Shown piece after piece: positions 10,736 through 22,206 of a stretch of DNA of 64,000 nucleotides. The notes under the pieces were generated by a model that saw only the letters and a list, made by a program, of their open reading frames with translations, ran no database searches and was not told the origin of the DNA. Within the stretch, counting starts at the first letter, position 1. Each line of letters starts with the position of its first letter. The stretch is taken from the NCBI RefSeq assembly GCF_019649055.1, contig NW_026570221.1:186001-250000 (forward strand). The letters are read 5' to 3'. This DNA comes from Paramacrobiotus metropolitanus (taxonomy: Eukaryota; Tardigrada; Eutardigrada; Parachela; Macrobiotidae). The translations under genes and the position numbers were made by a program.

Positions 10736-12383
10736 ATGCGCCAAGAGAAGCTCGCTTTGCTTTTGCACATGGTTCGCGTGCGTCACAGTCTTCTTCGTAC
10801 TTCTCGTCTGCGCCAAAAAATTCATTTGCTAATCGCGAGCAAAAGAATCCGTCAACGTCGCTGGTATGTCCGTGCACATAATCGTGATCGCGATCGATGG
10901 GGTGAATTCTCGAATATTGTCAAACGGATGCGCGAGTTGGACGAGGAGCTACATTTTCAGTATTTTCGGATGTCCAAGGAAACCTTTGACGAAATTCCTA
11001 CACTGATTACTCCACGCATCAGCCACGCCATCACTCATGAGCATCCGGTGTCTCCCATGGAGCGACTTGCCGTAACTTTAAGGTTAGTAAACTGAAAAAA
11101 TTGTTGTATACTACTCTAGCAGCTAAATGGTGTAAAATCGAAAACTATATATTCAGACAAATTTGTTTTAAATATACTTGCACTTGGGACTTGTTACCTT
11201 AATTTGCTTTGATTTTTGAACTACTCACAGCTGCCGTTTTTGCTCATTATAGCTGTTATAATATATGATTCCAGAATCTTGGCTTCGGGCATGAGTCAAG
11301 CTGCAGCGGCCCATAGTTTCTGTCTTGGTCGAGCCACTGTAAATCGCATTTACCGCGAAACAACAAGAGCAATTTGGCATGTTATGGGGCCTATTTACGT
11401 CGGTCCACCAAGCCAATCACGCTGGAAATCTAATGCGGAAAGGTTCAACGCCTCCTGGCAGTTTCCCAACTGCATTGGTGCGGCCGACGGGAAGCACGTG
11501 GTTATTAAGGTAAGCGGTGACTGTTTATATGTGAAGGTTTCGAAAATTAAATTATTATTGGCTTTTAATCTGCTTACTGCTCCCAATATAATTTTGCTTA
11601 ATTTATGTATTGCAGAAACCAAAGAATGGCGGTAGTGAGTATATTAACTACAAAGGAACGCATTCAATCGTACTGATGGCTGTAGCGGGTCCCGATTATG
11701 AGTTTTCATACGTGGATATAGGCGGCTATGGTCGGCAGAGTGACGGTGGAACATGGAGCAAGTGCGCTTTGGGAAAAGCGGTGGAAGATGGCACGCTAAT
11801 AATGCCCAAGCCCGAGCGGCCGTTATTATGCGAGCACCTGTTGCCGCACGTATTTGTCGCGGACGCTGCGTTCCCAAAATCGGTCCATCTGATGCGTCCC
11901 TACCCCGATAGAAACCTATCCAGAGCCGCACGAATTTTTAATTATAGACTCTCCCGGGCGCGGCGCGTCGTAGAAAACGCGTTTGGCATTCTAGCTTCCA
12001 GATGGCGTATTTTCCAAAGGCCAATGGATTTCCAGCCAGCTCAAGTCGTTCTAAGCGTCAAGGCATGCGTGGTGCTACATAATTTTCTACTTCGCAAAAA
12101 TATCGCGAACAGCAAGTCGGCGTATGTAATGCCTACCCTTATTGATCGAGAAAACGAAGACGGTCCTGGAATAATCAAAGGGGAATGGCGGCGAATAACT
12201 GCGAACGATACGGGGTTGTGTAGAATGGGAAAAAGCAGAGGCACCGCAGAGGCTATGCTTATTAGAGACAGGTTTCGTGACTGTTTTAACTCTACGGTAG
12301 CGTTTCTTGGCAAGAAGCTCGCACATTTGGTGTTTTTCAGGAGCAAGAAAATTTTTCGTCCGATGATAGCAGTTTCTAATTAA
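10736..12383 (+). CDS. PIF/Harbinger transposase, three exons, intact
   Basis: Exons at 10736-11082, 11275-11509 and 11616-12383 join in frame (GT-AG at each junction) to 449 codons, a normal length for Harbinger transposases and HARBI1-like proteins. The N-terminal third is basic and helical. The DDE nuclease follows: first Asp in GAADGKH, second in DIGGYGRQSDGG, Glu in RARRVVENAFG with the following ASRWR signature. It would cut and paste the element at 3-bp TWA targets. A divergent MADF/Myb-like gene lies at 12844-13944, the usual two-gene layout of autonomous Harbingers. I could not find clear terminal inverted repeats, so a domesticated host gene is possible. Confidence 0.88.
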
Positions 12384-12843
12384 GTGTATACGAGTACCAG
12401 GGATTTCGTACTCTATTTTGTGACAATAATAAATTGTAATATGGCATATTTCGGTTTTGATCGTATAGTGATAATAAAAAACAATAAGCGCCATGGCGTC
12501 GTACAAAAAAGTGAAAAGTTTGCAACATATAAAACGATAAATTCCATCATTTTTTCAAATCCACTGTACAAATAAATGGCTTATTTTACTAAAACAAATA
12601 TGCAGGATAATGTAAGTTTACACAGATCGCATTACAAGTTATCGCGATTGAGTCCGTTCCAATACAATTTCTGTCTCTCGAGATTCTTGTGCCGACTCTC
12701 TGTCGTTGCGTTTACTCGGTTCCTGTAAAATGCAGGTGCACGTAGTCATTAAAAGCAACTGACAGGAGTATTTTGTACACTAGTTTTACTGTGCACGAGT
12801 TTTGTACAAAAATCACTCTACACGACTTAACAAACATTTTTAC

Positions 12844-13944
12844 CTGTGCGTTCAATACTGCTTTCAAGGTTGAGTAGCTCTTTCGCGATAACATTCTGAA
12901 TGCCTTTCTTGATGCGCTCCTTCTGCACGGCGGTGGTCGAATTCAGAGTACTCAAGACGAAGTCACCTGTTAAAAATCCAATCAAGTAAAACTTGCCTTT
13001 GCATATTAACTACTTAGCAATATAACCAAATAATACGTACAAAAAAGTTCCTCCGTAGTAGGAACCTTTTTCCCCTGCTTTCCATGTTCTGCGAAGAAAC
13101 CTCTCAGGACATTCGACGTTTCAGCTGCTTATTCGTCGTCTCTGCGCTGCGATTCGCTTAGCTGTTTGATGAACTGCTCGTAACCTTTGCGCTTTCTCCT
13201 TTTCCCAGAAGTACAATTATCTGAAATGAAAATCATTTATAATCAATATAAACTCAGAATACCAGGGACTCGATAAATGTATGCGTGAACTGCGTTTTTT
13301 GTTTTGTTTCTAAAAACATAACTAAAATGATCCAAATACCACACATTTATTTTAATTAAAATATTAATTTTTAATTCAACTCACACGCTGTCTTTGTTGC
13401 GGATCCTAAGCTTGAAGATCCAAAAACTGCATTTGGTCCCAAAAGTGCCATTTCTTCGCTTTATCGGCCTCGCTTCCGCTAGGTTTCGTCTTCACGATTT
13501 TCCACTTTTTTTGGAAAGTACTGCGCAGGTTGTTATACTGGTTTTTACAGTCGTCGCCTAAATAAGGAATTACCAACCCTCGTGAATTAACAGCCATCAT
13601 GAATTATTTGCAGTGGAAACTTCAGTGTTATTTTACTAAATATTTCTATCACTCTTAACATAAAATATTTTCCGTAATTTTAGTAAGCACAGTATTTCAC
13701 TACCATGTTTCCGTTTTTTGAAACAAACAAAATTACCTGTTTTGGATTCTCCGATCAACTGAGCGATTGCATTCCATACGTCCACCTTGCTCTTTGTATC
13801 AATATACTCTTTCGACTTTGTATCCCAGAGCGATCGATTCACTTTCACAAAAGCAAGAAGGTTTTCCGATTCGGCATCAGTGAATTTGTTCAAAACGGCG
13901 CGCTTGGAGTTGGGCTGCGCAGGCGCTCGAGGCATTTTGTACAC
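12844..13944 (-). pseudogene. MADF/Myb-like Harbinger accessory protein, two in-frame stops
   Basis: Exons on the minus strand at 13944-13737, 13557 to about 13391, 13220-13041 and 12966-12844 have good splice sites and compatible phases. The first two encode a MADF/trihelix-like DNA-binding module: FTDAESENLLAFVK, then CKNQYNNLRSTFQKKW and a WDQMQF tail. The third is strongly basic. Harbinger partners of this kind bind the element ends and carry the transposase to the nucleus. The reading contains TAG after FLDLQA and TAA after SQRRDDE; both stand where Gln would be natural. If the first stop is real the product is a short DNA-binding protein of about 120 residues. The last exon is uncertain. 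Confidence 0.6.
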
Positions 13945-14110
13945 GTACTAATAAAAACGACTAAAAGAAAACGCATGCAGCGCAAACTACAAGATGCTGA
14001 TATTGTGGAGAAAAGCCAAATCCACAAAACGGAATAAATTGAATAAAGTATGAGTCCAGAGATCAGGAATAATCAGAAACGTTTTTACAAGAGAAATTCG
14101 ATCTAGAACC

Positions 14111-14515
14111 ATGCGCAATCAAAATTATTATCAAATGCTACAAAAAGAAATTCAGCGCGGGCTCCAGTACACAATAAAAATTGAACACGTTCATTTCATT
14201 AGTTTTGATGTCAGTTTCGAACCGGAGCAAGTGCAGTCGCCCTCGGTTGCAGACAAGCTGAGGGTTGTTTATACTGCAACCGAAGCTGGAAGACAACTGA
14301 AGCTCTAAAGTATGTCAACCTTCAGCTAACTGGGGCCAGTTAGCAAACTGGAAGCGCTCCAGATGGAGTATACCTCCTGCTTAAATGCTTTACAGCACGA
14401 AGTAATGGAAATTATCCATAGTCATGTACAGACATCTGGAGTAACTGGTGTGGATCTGGCACAAACGCTATCCACATTCCACAGCCCTGTTATCCAACAC
14501 CCACTAAGGCATTAG
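14111..14515 (+). pseudogene. Possible gene fragment of unknown identity with two in-frame stops
   Basis: One frame stays protein-like through 14111-14515: EFEPEQ-like acidic start, then LGPVSKLEALQMEYTSC and HEVMEIIHSHVQTSG. It is broken only by TAA codons at 14306-14308 and about 14330. I do not recognise the family. It could be a chance long frame. Confidence 0.3.
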
Positions 14516-14809
14516 GCCATTTGATTCAAATCATCCTGTTTTTAGCCTGCAAAATTATTAGTACTGGTACAATCTTTCCACCGGAGACAGCTAGAAGTCT
14601 GAACGACAATATATATAACAATCTTCATCTTTGCAAAAACCCTGGCGGACCTTGCGCATGGCGCGCCGGAACAATGCAACAAATCGTTATTGCCAAACTT
14701 CCAATCGATTTCTTGACATCGAGACTTGCATTTAAACTGTTGAATGGTTCATCATTCTCAAATAAATATTGCGACTATTGTAGAAACCAGAAAAACGTGT
14801 CTTCTACTC

Positions 14810-15085
14810 TAGAATTCGGGGACCCATACGTTAACTGCGCCGCGTCTGCGCGCATTGAGTGAGCAGCAGGGCTGACTTAGTAGTTATGCCGTTCTACACA
14901 TTTAGCACAAGTCATTTTTATTCGACAACAGTCAGTACATATAATAATGCGCCTGCGCGGTTTTACACTAATAAAAATTTCAAATTTAACATGTGGTCTG
15001 TCACAGCGAACGATGCCTGTGAAATATTTGAAGACTGTGCAATTGCCATTCGCCATCGGCATGTGGAGTGGGCGGGGTTGTTCAG
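14810..15085 (+). repeat. Dispersed repeat, matches 56965-57125 inverted
   Basis: The blocks GTTAACTGCGCCGCG and CAATTGCCATTCGCCATCGG recur on the minus strand at about 56965-57125. The copy here has additional sequence between the two blocks. No coding function seen. Confidence 0.6.
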
Positions 15086-15196
15086 TCAGCGTTTTTGTTA
15101 CTTCAACACGCAAAACTATTTATTAATTCATTTTAGCGAGCAACTACTTACTGCAGACAACAGCACTTAAGAAGAGGCCACACTAAAGTATTTCCT

Positions 15197-15499
15197 CTAA
15201 TTTTTCGTGGTCCGTGTTGTGCCCATGACACACAACGCGTTGTCTCTTTGAATCTGGATATTCCGCTGCCGGAAGAATTCTTGCTCAGGTGGTTGTCCTG
15301 TAGCGGCTGTTATATTGTGTCCTGCTTTATCGACCAGCTTCGTGGTTCCGTCTCTCCAAGGTCGATATATCTCGGGAGCTGCAGCCATAAAGCTGTATCG
15401 TGGCTTTAGCCACGCGCACTTTGCGAGCTTTTTCGTTGCGGCCAGCTCCGCTGTGGCGCCGGCGTCGACGACGGTACAGTAGGGAATTTTAGATTTCAC
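15197..15499 (-). pseudogene. C-terminal fragment of a non-LTR reverse transcriptase
   Basis: The 100-residue frame matches the C-terminal tail of the intact protein at 51513-54116: AWLKPRYSFMAAAPEIY, KLVDKAG and RNIQIQRDNALCVMG have direct counterparts. Only the tail after the endonuclease is present, as expected for a 5'-truncated insertion. Confidence 0.75.
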
Positions 15500-15728
15500 A
15501 TGTTTTGGGCTCCGTACACTAGAAACTACTGCGTCACATAAACAGTACGTTAGAAGACTGAAAATTGTTTAAAAGGCTTGTACGGATGCACACTTATGCG
15601 AGGTACAGCTGAAAAATAAAATTAATCGAATCGAGACTGCCGAGAGCGTGACCAACCTGCTCTCGGGGAAGCGGTTAGAGCACAAAAAAAAGATCCACAG
15701 GAAGCATGCGCTGGCTTGTCGATCAGCC

Positions 15729-16064
15729 TGAAAGCGTGAACCCGATGATGGTTCACGCGTAGGATCAGAATTGACGGAATTCTGCCTGCCAAACAGATCT
15801 GGCAATGCTATACAGCGCCTACGCTATAGAAAGCGAGAAACGGCGTGATTGCTAGAACTTTATGACAAGACTAAATTCGTAAGAATTTCTCAATAGACAA
15901 CTCCGCATTGCTGACTGCAGCAAGCGTGGAAAAATGCGCACGTAGCCGCCACACAGTGCGGGTGCGTGCAGAACAGCGTGCTTCCGCCACGCGTAAGGCG
16001 GGCGTGCACAAAAATACAACAGACTGCCAAAGCGAGGGTGTACGCATGTACGCCTGCGCTCACA
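15729..16064 (-). repeat. 3' LTR of the giant element
   Basis: 336 bp, TG...CA, about 98% identical to 34024-34358 by eye. Near its start it carries the hairpin GTGAACC-CGATGAT-GGTTCAC, shared by both LTRs. Confidence 0.92.
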
Positions 16065-17286
16065 TGCCTCTGGGAGGGAGGCTGAGCTCCGTCGAAGCAA
16101 AATCCACGTGCAATTCCTTGGGATCCTTGACGGCTCGTCTGTGCGAATAAAAGAACATCGAAATTTTATCTCCTTTTAACATCACAAATTCCAATTACAT
16201 GTGTGAATAAAGAGATCTCGAAACAAAAGTAAAAACAGTACAAAATATCAACAGGATTCTTAATCAAAACGACTAGGATCCTCCGACTCCTAAAGATCAC
16301 TGGTTCCTGTCAACCGTAATCCGCTTTGGTCCATTCCGCTCTTTTGAGCAATCTTTACCATCACAATGAGAGATCCGCTTTTAGGAATAGGTGCGTGTCA
16401 ATGTACGACTTAGGAATACTGATTCTTCATCTTTGGATTGAGTGCGTATCGTCCGTACGTCTTTTGAATACTTCCATCAATAATACTGAGATTCCATAAA
16501 GGTCATGGAGGGACGTCTTTGAAAGACAAGCTTGACGCTTCCTCCCTGGTAAGGTCATTCTCTTTTTCTTTGACTGATGACTCATTGAGCAGTGAAGTTC
16601 TCAAGGTCATCCCGTTTTCATCTGATATGCGACTCATTTGCGCCGTAACGATCCCAAAAGGTCATCCCTTCCACCAGGCGTTCCGTATTAAAGGTCATGG
16701 AGGGACTTAGCCGATTTTTGGCTTTCAAGCAATTCTGCTTGCCTCCCTTGTAAAGGTCATCCTTTTTTTTCCAACCATTTTCATCGTCGCACATCCCTTT
16801 TCTTTTCTTTTAGTGCAATTTGACGCGCACTTCTCTTCTTTTTCCTTACCAGGTTCGAGGGCCGGTTAACGCCGTGACTCCTCTTCTTCTGAGGCCGGTT
16901 ATCGCCGTAACCTCAACGTCTGAGATTTTTACACCTATTTTCTTGAACTCTTTCTCTTTTTCACCCTTGTGGCTTCTGTCATTCCGCGAGAGTGTGCCGA
17001 CTTAGTAGGCCGCAACTGCACCCTAAAAGTGACGTTTGAAATGTAATGAGGAAGGCCGGTTAGCGCCGTTACTCTTCCTGCTTCGAGGGCCGGATGACCT
17101 CCGTAACTCCCCTTATTTCAGATCGCCTTGATCCTCTGCAACAAAAATTCTGAAAACAACAAAACACAAACGGTATGACTGTTCAATACTTTACGTCTCC
17201 TTCGCCCTGATACTATACCTTCACTACCATTCTCGTGCTGCCGACTGATGGCCGTAACTAGCACATCAGCGATGCCCTAAAGGTCA
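16065..17286. other. 3' untranslated part of the giant element
   Basis: No supported frame. Contains at least five AAAGGTCA octamers (for example at 16498, about 16653, 16690, 16751, 17277) and repeated GGCCGGTTA..GCCGTAAC phrases at about 16860-16910, 17054-17090. Confidence 0.6.
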
Positions 17287-18421
17287 TCACTGATCGTTTG
17301 AACCATTGTCGCGGTTCCGATCGAAACGTCGTCTTTCCTTTTCATTGCGATCAGACGTTCGATCTTGAGGTTCCCTTTCCCTCTCTTGCAGCTCGTCTCC
17401 TTCGCTCCGGCTGCTAGTAGCACTGTGCCGATTTCGGTCACGTCGGCGTTGGATACGGATCAAATGCTTTCTTGCGTCAACCATCCATACTTTCTAAGTC
17501 CCGTGACCTTTTTCGATGATGATTTGATGACCTTTCCTCTACGCGTGACCTTCCTAGGTTCCTTGACCTTTTTCGAGGATGATTAAATGACCTTTTGTCT
17601 ACGCGTGACCTTTCTAGGTTCCTTGACCTTTCTCGAGGAGGATTAAATGACCTTTTGTCTACGCGTGACCTTTCTGATTCTCGTGACCTTTTTCGAGAAT
17701 GATCGGATGACCTTTCGTAGACGCGTGAACTTTCATTTCTGTCGGCTGACCTTTCCAAGTCCGACTGATACCTTTTTCTGGGCGATGATTTCGATCGTTT
17801 GAACTCGTCTCTCTTGAAATTGCTAAAGGTCTCCGTCATTTCTCTTTCTTGCGTACGGAACTTGCGCATTTCCTCGAGTTTGTCTCCAAACGCAGTTTTC
17901 ATGACTTGCGACCATCGGCCTCCTTTCATCAGGTTGACCTTTTCTTGCAGGAATATCGTATGTTCTTCTTTCGTTAGTGAGAGTGGATCCTTTAGGATGA
18001 TGTCCAATTGCTGAATGAGTGATTCGCGGATTATCGCATCTTCTACCTCTTGTTTCTTTAATATCGCGTCCGCAAAGGGTACTGCAAGTCTCGCAAGACC
18101 TTTAGCTGCACTGGCTAAACCCTTCTCTGCCGCAGCTTTCACTCTTTCTTCCAAACGCTTTCTTTCTGCTTCACGCATTTCTTGCACCGTTTTCTTTCTG
18201 AACGCATTCGCTTCCGCAGTTTTTGGAGGTTCAAGGGTTACGTCCCATCCAGATCTGCGTCCTACCGACATTCGGTATTTATCCTCCAAAATTACTCTAT
18301 CTTCGGGCGATAGTTTCAGCCACGTTTTTCTTTTGACCAGGTGCCGAAATACATCTAGGTTGCCTCTTTTTGCTTCCTGCGGAATTACCAGGAGCTGATT
18401 TGGCATCGGCACGGCGACCAC
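17287..18421 (-). CDS. SR-like 3' ORF of the giant element
   Basis: The main frame (17477-18421, 314 codons) begins with a globular part (PNQLLVIPQEAKRGN, WDVTLEPP), passes through an Ala-rich helical stretch (AAAEKGLASAAKGLARL) and ends in an Arg/Ser-rich tail made of tandem 20-residue repeats of the ERSRVDKRSFN type. A second Arg-rich frame (17287-17484) overlaps its end. The position after integrase is where env or accessory genes sit in other elements, but I see no signal peptide or membrane segment, so this is not an envelope. The RS tail suggests RNA binding or nuclear speckle targeting (inference). No family recognised. Confidence 0.65.
17490..17735. repeat. About four tandem 60-bp repeats
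   Basis: The unit contains GTGACCTTTTTCGA and TGATGACCTTT..CTACGCG, that is, two or three AAAGGTCA octamers per unit, and encodes the RS tail of the 3' ORF on the minus strand. Copies differ at several positions. Confidence 0.8.
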
Positions 18422-19455
18422 GCATTCCCCACAAGGGAATCGTTTACTTGAAAGAATGTTGTTGCGTTTGCAATCCGAGCAATCCTAGTTGTAATTTGTC
18501 GACGGGTCCCCGGTGACCTTTACAATCGACGGTATCCGTCCCTTCTCTGTCTTCTGATCAGTTTGGCTCCGTTCAGCCATTTTTCTCCGTTTTCACCTAC
18601 AATCTCAAAAATTGTAAGTCCCGTGACCTTTCATTGATTTCATTTTCCAACGTCTATCTTTAAGCCTATGACAAAAAGGCTATTCAGTGCTGAGCTGAAA
18701 CTTTTCGCTGCTCTTTGATGATGATCTTTGTCCTCCTTCTTTAGCTGAACCATTTTCAATAGTATTTGGGTGACCTTTCCCATTTTAGCCCATTCGCTAA
18801 TTACTTTAACCCCTTCGCTAATTCTACTCTTTTTGCAGAGTGTAATTTGAAAGTAATTTGAGAACTACGGTCTGCTCATCTCCTTCTCATTTCTGATTCT
18901 GATTCTTCATTTTGTGTGGTGGGCCTTTCTCCCACGCATGCTCTTCTTGTCGATGTATGGTGACCTTTCTCTACTTCGTCAGCACCATGACCTTTCAGTC
19001 CTTCTTTTCATCTGGATGAGTGCTAACCCTTTTTCCATCAAAATCTTTCCAATTTTGCGCTTCTACTTCACGATTGAGCTCGGATGACCTTTCCTCCCGG
19101 CTGTAATTTCTGCTGACCTTTAGATCCTAACTTTTCGGATGAAGTCTGATGACCTTTATCTTCCAACTTTTCGTCTTAAGTTGGATGACCTTTAGTTTCC
19201 AACTTTTCGGATGTAGTCTGATGACCTTTCGTCCTCAACCTCTTCTTGGACCTTCCCTTCTTGCCTGCTTAGTACCATTCTCTCATGAGCAACCTTCAGC
19301 GAAGTCAATTTCATTCTTCTTTTTACTTGAGCTCGGGTGACCTTCCGCCCCGGCTGAGCTTCCCGCTAAAGTATGATGACCTTTAGATGGTTCACTCGAT
19401 CTCTGATCTTTCCGCTCCTTTTCGTTTTGCGCCAATCATCCGTGAGCGTTTTCAT
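18422..19455. other. Non-coding spacer of the giant element rich in AAAGGTCA
   Basis: No frame of note. TGACCTTT occurs at least ten times, often as GATGACCTTT (about 19083, 19148, 19184, 19220, 19376), which is the highest density outside the 60-bp repeats. Confidence 0.7.
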
Positions 19456-20102
19456 TCAACGGCGTAATCGGAAATGGCTTCGATTTGCGGGCTTATTTCT
19501 GATGACCTTTACACCGTCCCAACTTCCAGTCTTAATGTCATAAACTCCTATAAGCCTGATTTTCGGGTTTATTTGTTTTCGTCCTTTAGTTATCCTAACA
19601 AGTAATGCTTTGTCGGCTTCATCTTCGTCTTGGACTTCCCCTCTCAGAATCTGTTCTGGAGTCGGCTTCGGAGTTTTCTTCGTTTTCTTGACCTTTCGCT
19701 TCTCAATTTCGTTTGCGATCCGTTGGCCAAGTTGGTCGGCTTTCTCTTTGACGGCTTTTATCTGTTCCGCCCTCGAAAGGTCATCGTTAGTAGCGGAGCG
19801 TGGTTCGAAAGTATCTTGCGATTTACGCTCTGCTACTTTCTGAGCAGGCTCATCCATTTTCGCCCTTGAAAGGTCATCTTTAACGTTAGTAGCGGAGCGT
19901 GGTTCGAAAGTATGCATTGAATTAGGCACCACTTGAGATCCATGATCTGCGCTTTCTTTATCTCGGTTCGGTGTGACCTTTCATTTTCCTCAATCGTGGC
20001 CAAATTCCCCGCTTCTTGATTAAGCTTCATAGTGACTGGCGTCTCAAAGTCTGTAACCTCTTTCTTCGGTCTTCCTCTCTTTTTCTTAGCTGGCTCTTCC
20101 GC
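19456..20102 (-). CDS. Repeat-peptide ORF downstream of integrase
   Basis: A 158-codon frame (19456-19932) with two copies of the TFEPRSATN peptide, a Lys/Glu-rich helix and a C-terminal part ending in GVYDIKTGSWDGVKV. It may be the end of the integrase polyprotein broken by a stop or shift near 20000, since the same peptide closes the integrase frame. No domain recognised. Confidence 0.5.
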
Positions 20103-21160
20103 CTATTTTGGCTCTTCTACCTCTTTTGGCTCTTCTGCTTCTTTCGGTACAGAGCGTGGTTCGGAAGTATGCCGACGACTATGCTCTGCTACATCTTTGT
20201 CCGAGCGTGGTTCGAAAGTATGAGAGCCATGCTCTGCTTGAGCTTGAAGGCGTGGTTCGAAAGTATCTTGAGAATCGCGCTTTGTACCTCGTCCGTCATG
20301 ACCTTTCTCAATAGTTTCCGCAGCTGCCCTTTCAGCTTGAACTTTCTGAACCGGTAGCGGCGGATGCCACGGTTTCAGACGATCCACCGAAACGACTCGT
20401 AGGTCCGGTTCCTTCACCGCGTCTTGTTCGATGACCTCAACTTCGTTCGGTCTCGGAAAACTGAGAATCCTCCACACTTTATCGTATTTGTTCTTGAAGT
20501 CAGTTTGATTCTCCTTCTTTCCTTGCTTCGTATCTTTCGGCAGTCTGATTAAGACTCGATCTCCAACCTTGAATTGCGGTTTTGATTTCTTCTTGTTGTA
20601 GATTTCCGCGTGCTTTTCGTAAGCGTCTTTGATGTTGCATTTTGCCACTTCCTCTGAAAAGGTCAAGTTTCCTTTCGTGGTTTCGACCCATTCATCTGGT
20701 GCACCATAATCATCGGGGATGTTCGTCTTCGTCACTACGTCTTCTGGCATGGTCATCTCTCTTCCGTGAAGCATGTAGCATGCTGAGTACCCCGTTGTTG
20801 CGTGTACTGCGCGGTTCATTGCCGATATGACGTAGGGAAGATACTTGTTGAACTTCCTTTCATTTCCCGCTTTCAAGTACTGCGACAATCCATCACTGAT
20901 GGTCTGCATCTGTCTTTCAACCTGTCCTTGACCTTCAGGATGGTACGCTGTTCCAAACGTGTGTTTGATTTTAAACACGTTGGTGACCGTTTCAGTACTT
21001 CTGCGGTGAAATGCCTTCCGCGATCCGTGTGGAGGATATGTGGCGCTCCGTGCACCAAGATTACGTGCTTCACGAAGATTTTTGCGAATTCCTTTGCGGT
21101 GGCTGTTTTCATTGGCTCCGCTATGACGTACTTCGTGAGCTGGTCATAAAGACCGCGATA
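20103..21160 (-). pseudogene. Integrase of the giant element, N-terminus missing
   Basis: Reads through a frameshift near 20980. Present are QLTKYVIAEP, the second catalytic Asp in HTDRGRHF and the Glu in GTAYHPEGQGQVERQ, then a C-terminal SH3-like part (KVGDRVLIRLP) and a tail with three EPRS peptides. The H2C2 zinc module and the segment with the first catalytic Asp are not found; the preceding frame ends abruptly at 21163, consistent with a deletion. The copy could not integrate by itself. Confidence 0.85.
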
Positions 21161-21162
21161 TC

Positions 21163-21885
21163 CTAAGTAGATAGATGCGTCTCGAACTTTGACCTCTTGT
21201 CTGCGTCTTGCAGGTGCTCCAATTCATCGATGATCATCGCCAGGTGCGGGTCTTTTAGCTGCTTGTTCCGCAACTGCAAATTCGTATCATCTTCTTCCTC
21301 TTCGTCCCCTTGGAGATTGACGATGCGGACTACTACTGTGCTGGGTTCATTCCAATCTTTGATAACCTTGCATCTCGGAAGAGGTTTGTCACCTTTCTCA
21401 ATTTTCTGTGGGAATCTCAGCAATCTGATGGGACACGGAATGTATTCGGAGAGGATTTCTGCTTCGCAAAGGTCATTCTGGTCTACCATTTTCTGACCAT
21501 CTTTCGTGACCTTTCCTTCTTTTCGTTCTAAGGCTTCTTTTCTCACTCTGTTGACCTTTATCTTGGTAGCAGAGCGGGGTTCGAAAGTCAGACGACGACT
21601 ACGCTCTGCTTCATTTATGCTCGAGCGCATATCTCCGCTTTATTTTTCTTCCGACACAACCCTTCTCATGTCGGCTTTCAGCCTTTCTTCCCTTTTTTCG
21701 GCTAATTACACGAAAAGTTGCCAAACTTCGATCGGAGGTTCCTCTCTGGTGAGTTCGTTCTTGTAATCTTCGAAGTTCGGGATCTCATCATACTCTTCTT
21801 CGTTACAAGTGGGACCTTCAACTGGCGCTCTTGAGAGGGCATCCGCGTTGTCGCAGTATTTGCCCGGCTTGTACTCGATCTTGAA
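21163..21885 (-). pseudogene. Linker between RNase H and integrase, giant element
   Basis: Starts with the connection typical of gypsy pol (IEYKPGKYCDNADALSRAP just after an in-frame TGA at 21886-21888), then a 155-codon frame with one EPRS peptide and a charged stretch ending DPHLAMIIDELEHLQDADKR, which resembles the region before the integrase zinc module. The zinc module itself is lacking. Confidence 0.65.
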
Positions 21886-22206
21886 TCAGTGACCTTGAAG
21901 TGCCAACGCCCATCTTGTCAATCTTGGGTTCATGCATGACTTGTTCGACTCCGACCTTAGGAGATTCGTCAAGGCTTTGTGATCCGTTCTCACTGTGAAT
22001 TCGGAGTAGTCAATGTACGACTTGAACTTTCTGACGGCGAAGACTACCGCCTGGCATTCCCATTCTGTTACTCCGTAATTCTTTTCCGCTCCATGCAAAA
22101 CGCGGCTTGCGTATGCAATGGGATGTCCATCTTGGGACAAGATCGCACCTAGCCCTTCCTTTGATGCGTCGCACTCGATCACTGCCATGACCTTTTCGGG
22201 ATCCAT
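21886..22206 (-). CDS. RNase H domain, giant element
   Basis: Shows the gypsy RNase H signatures ECDASKEGLGAIL, TEWECQAVVFAVRKF and TDHKALTNLL. It is in the same frame as RT, separated only by a TAA at 22207-22209, and is followed by an in-frame TGA. Degrades the RNA strand during reverse transcription. Confidence 0.88.
   Translation of the reverse strand: MDPEKVMAVIECDASKEGLGAILSQDGHPIAYASRVLHGAEKNYGVTEWECQAVVFAVRKFKSYIDYSEFTVRTDHKALTNLLRSESNKSCMNPRLTRWALALQGH

Noticed and set aside
17287-18421. Envelope gene of an endogenous retrovirus
   Set aside because: The 3' ORF lacks a signal peptide, membrane segment and Cys pattern; it is Arg/Ser-rich.
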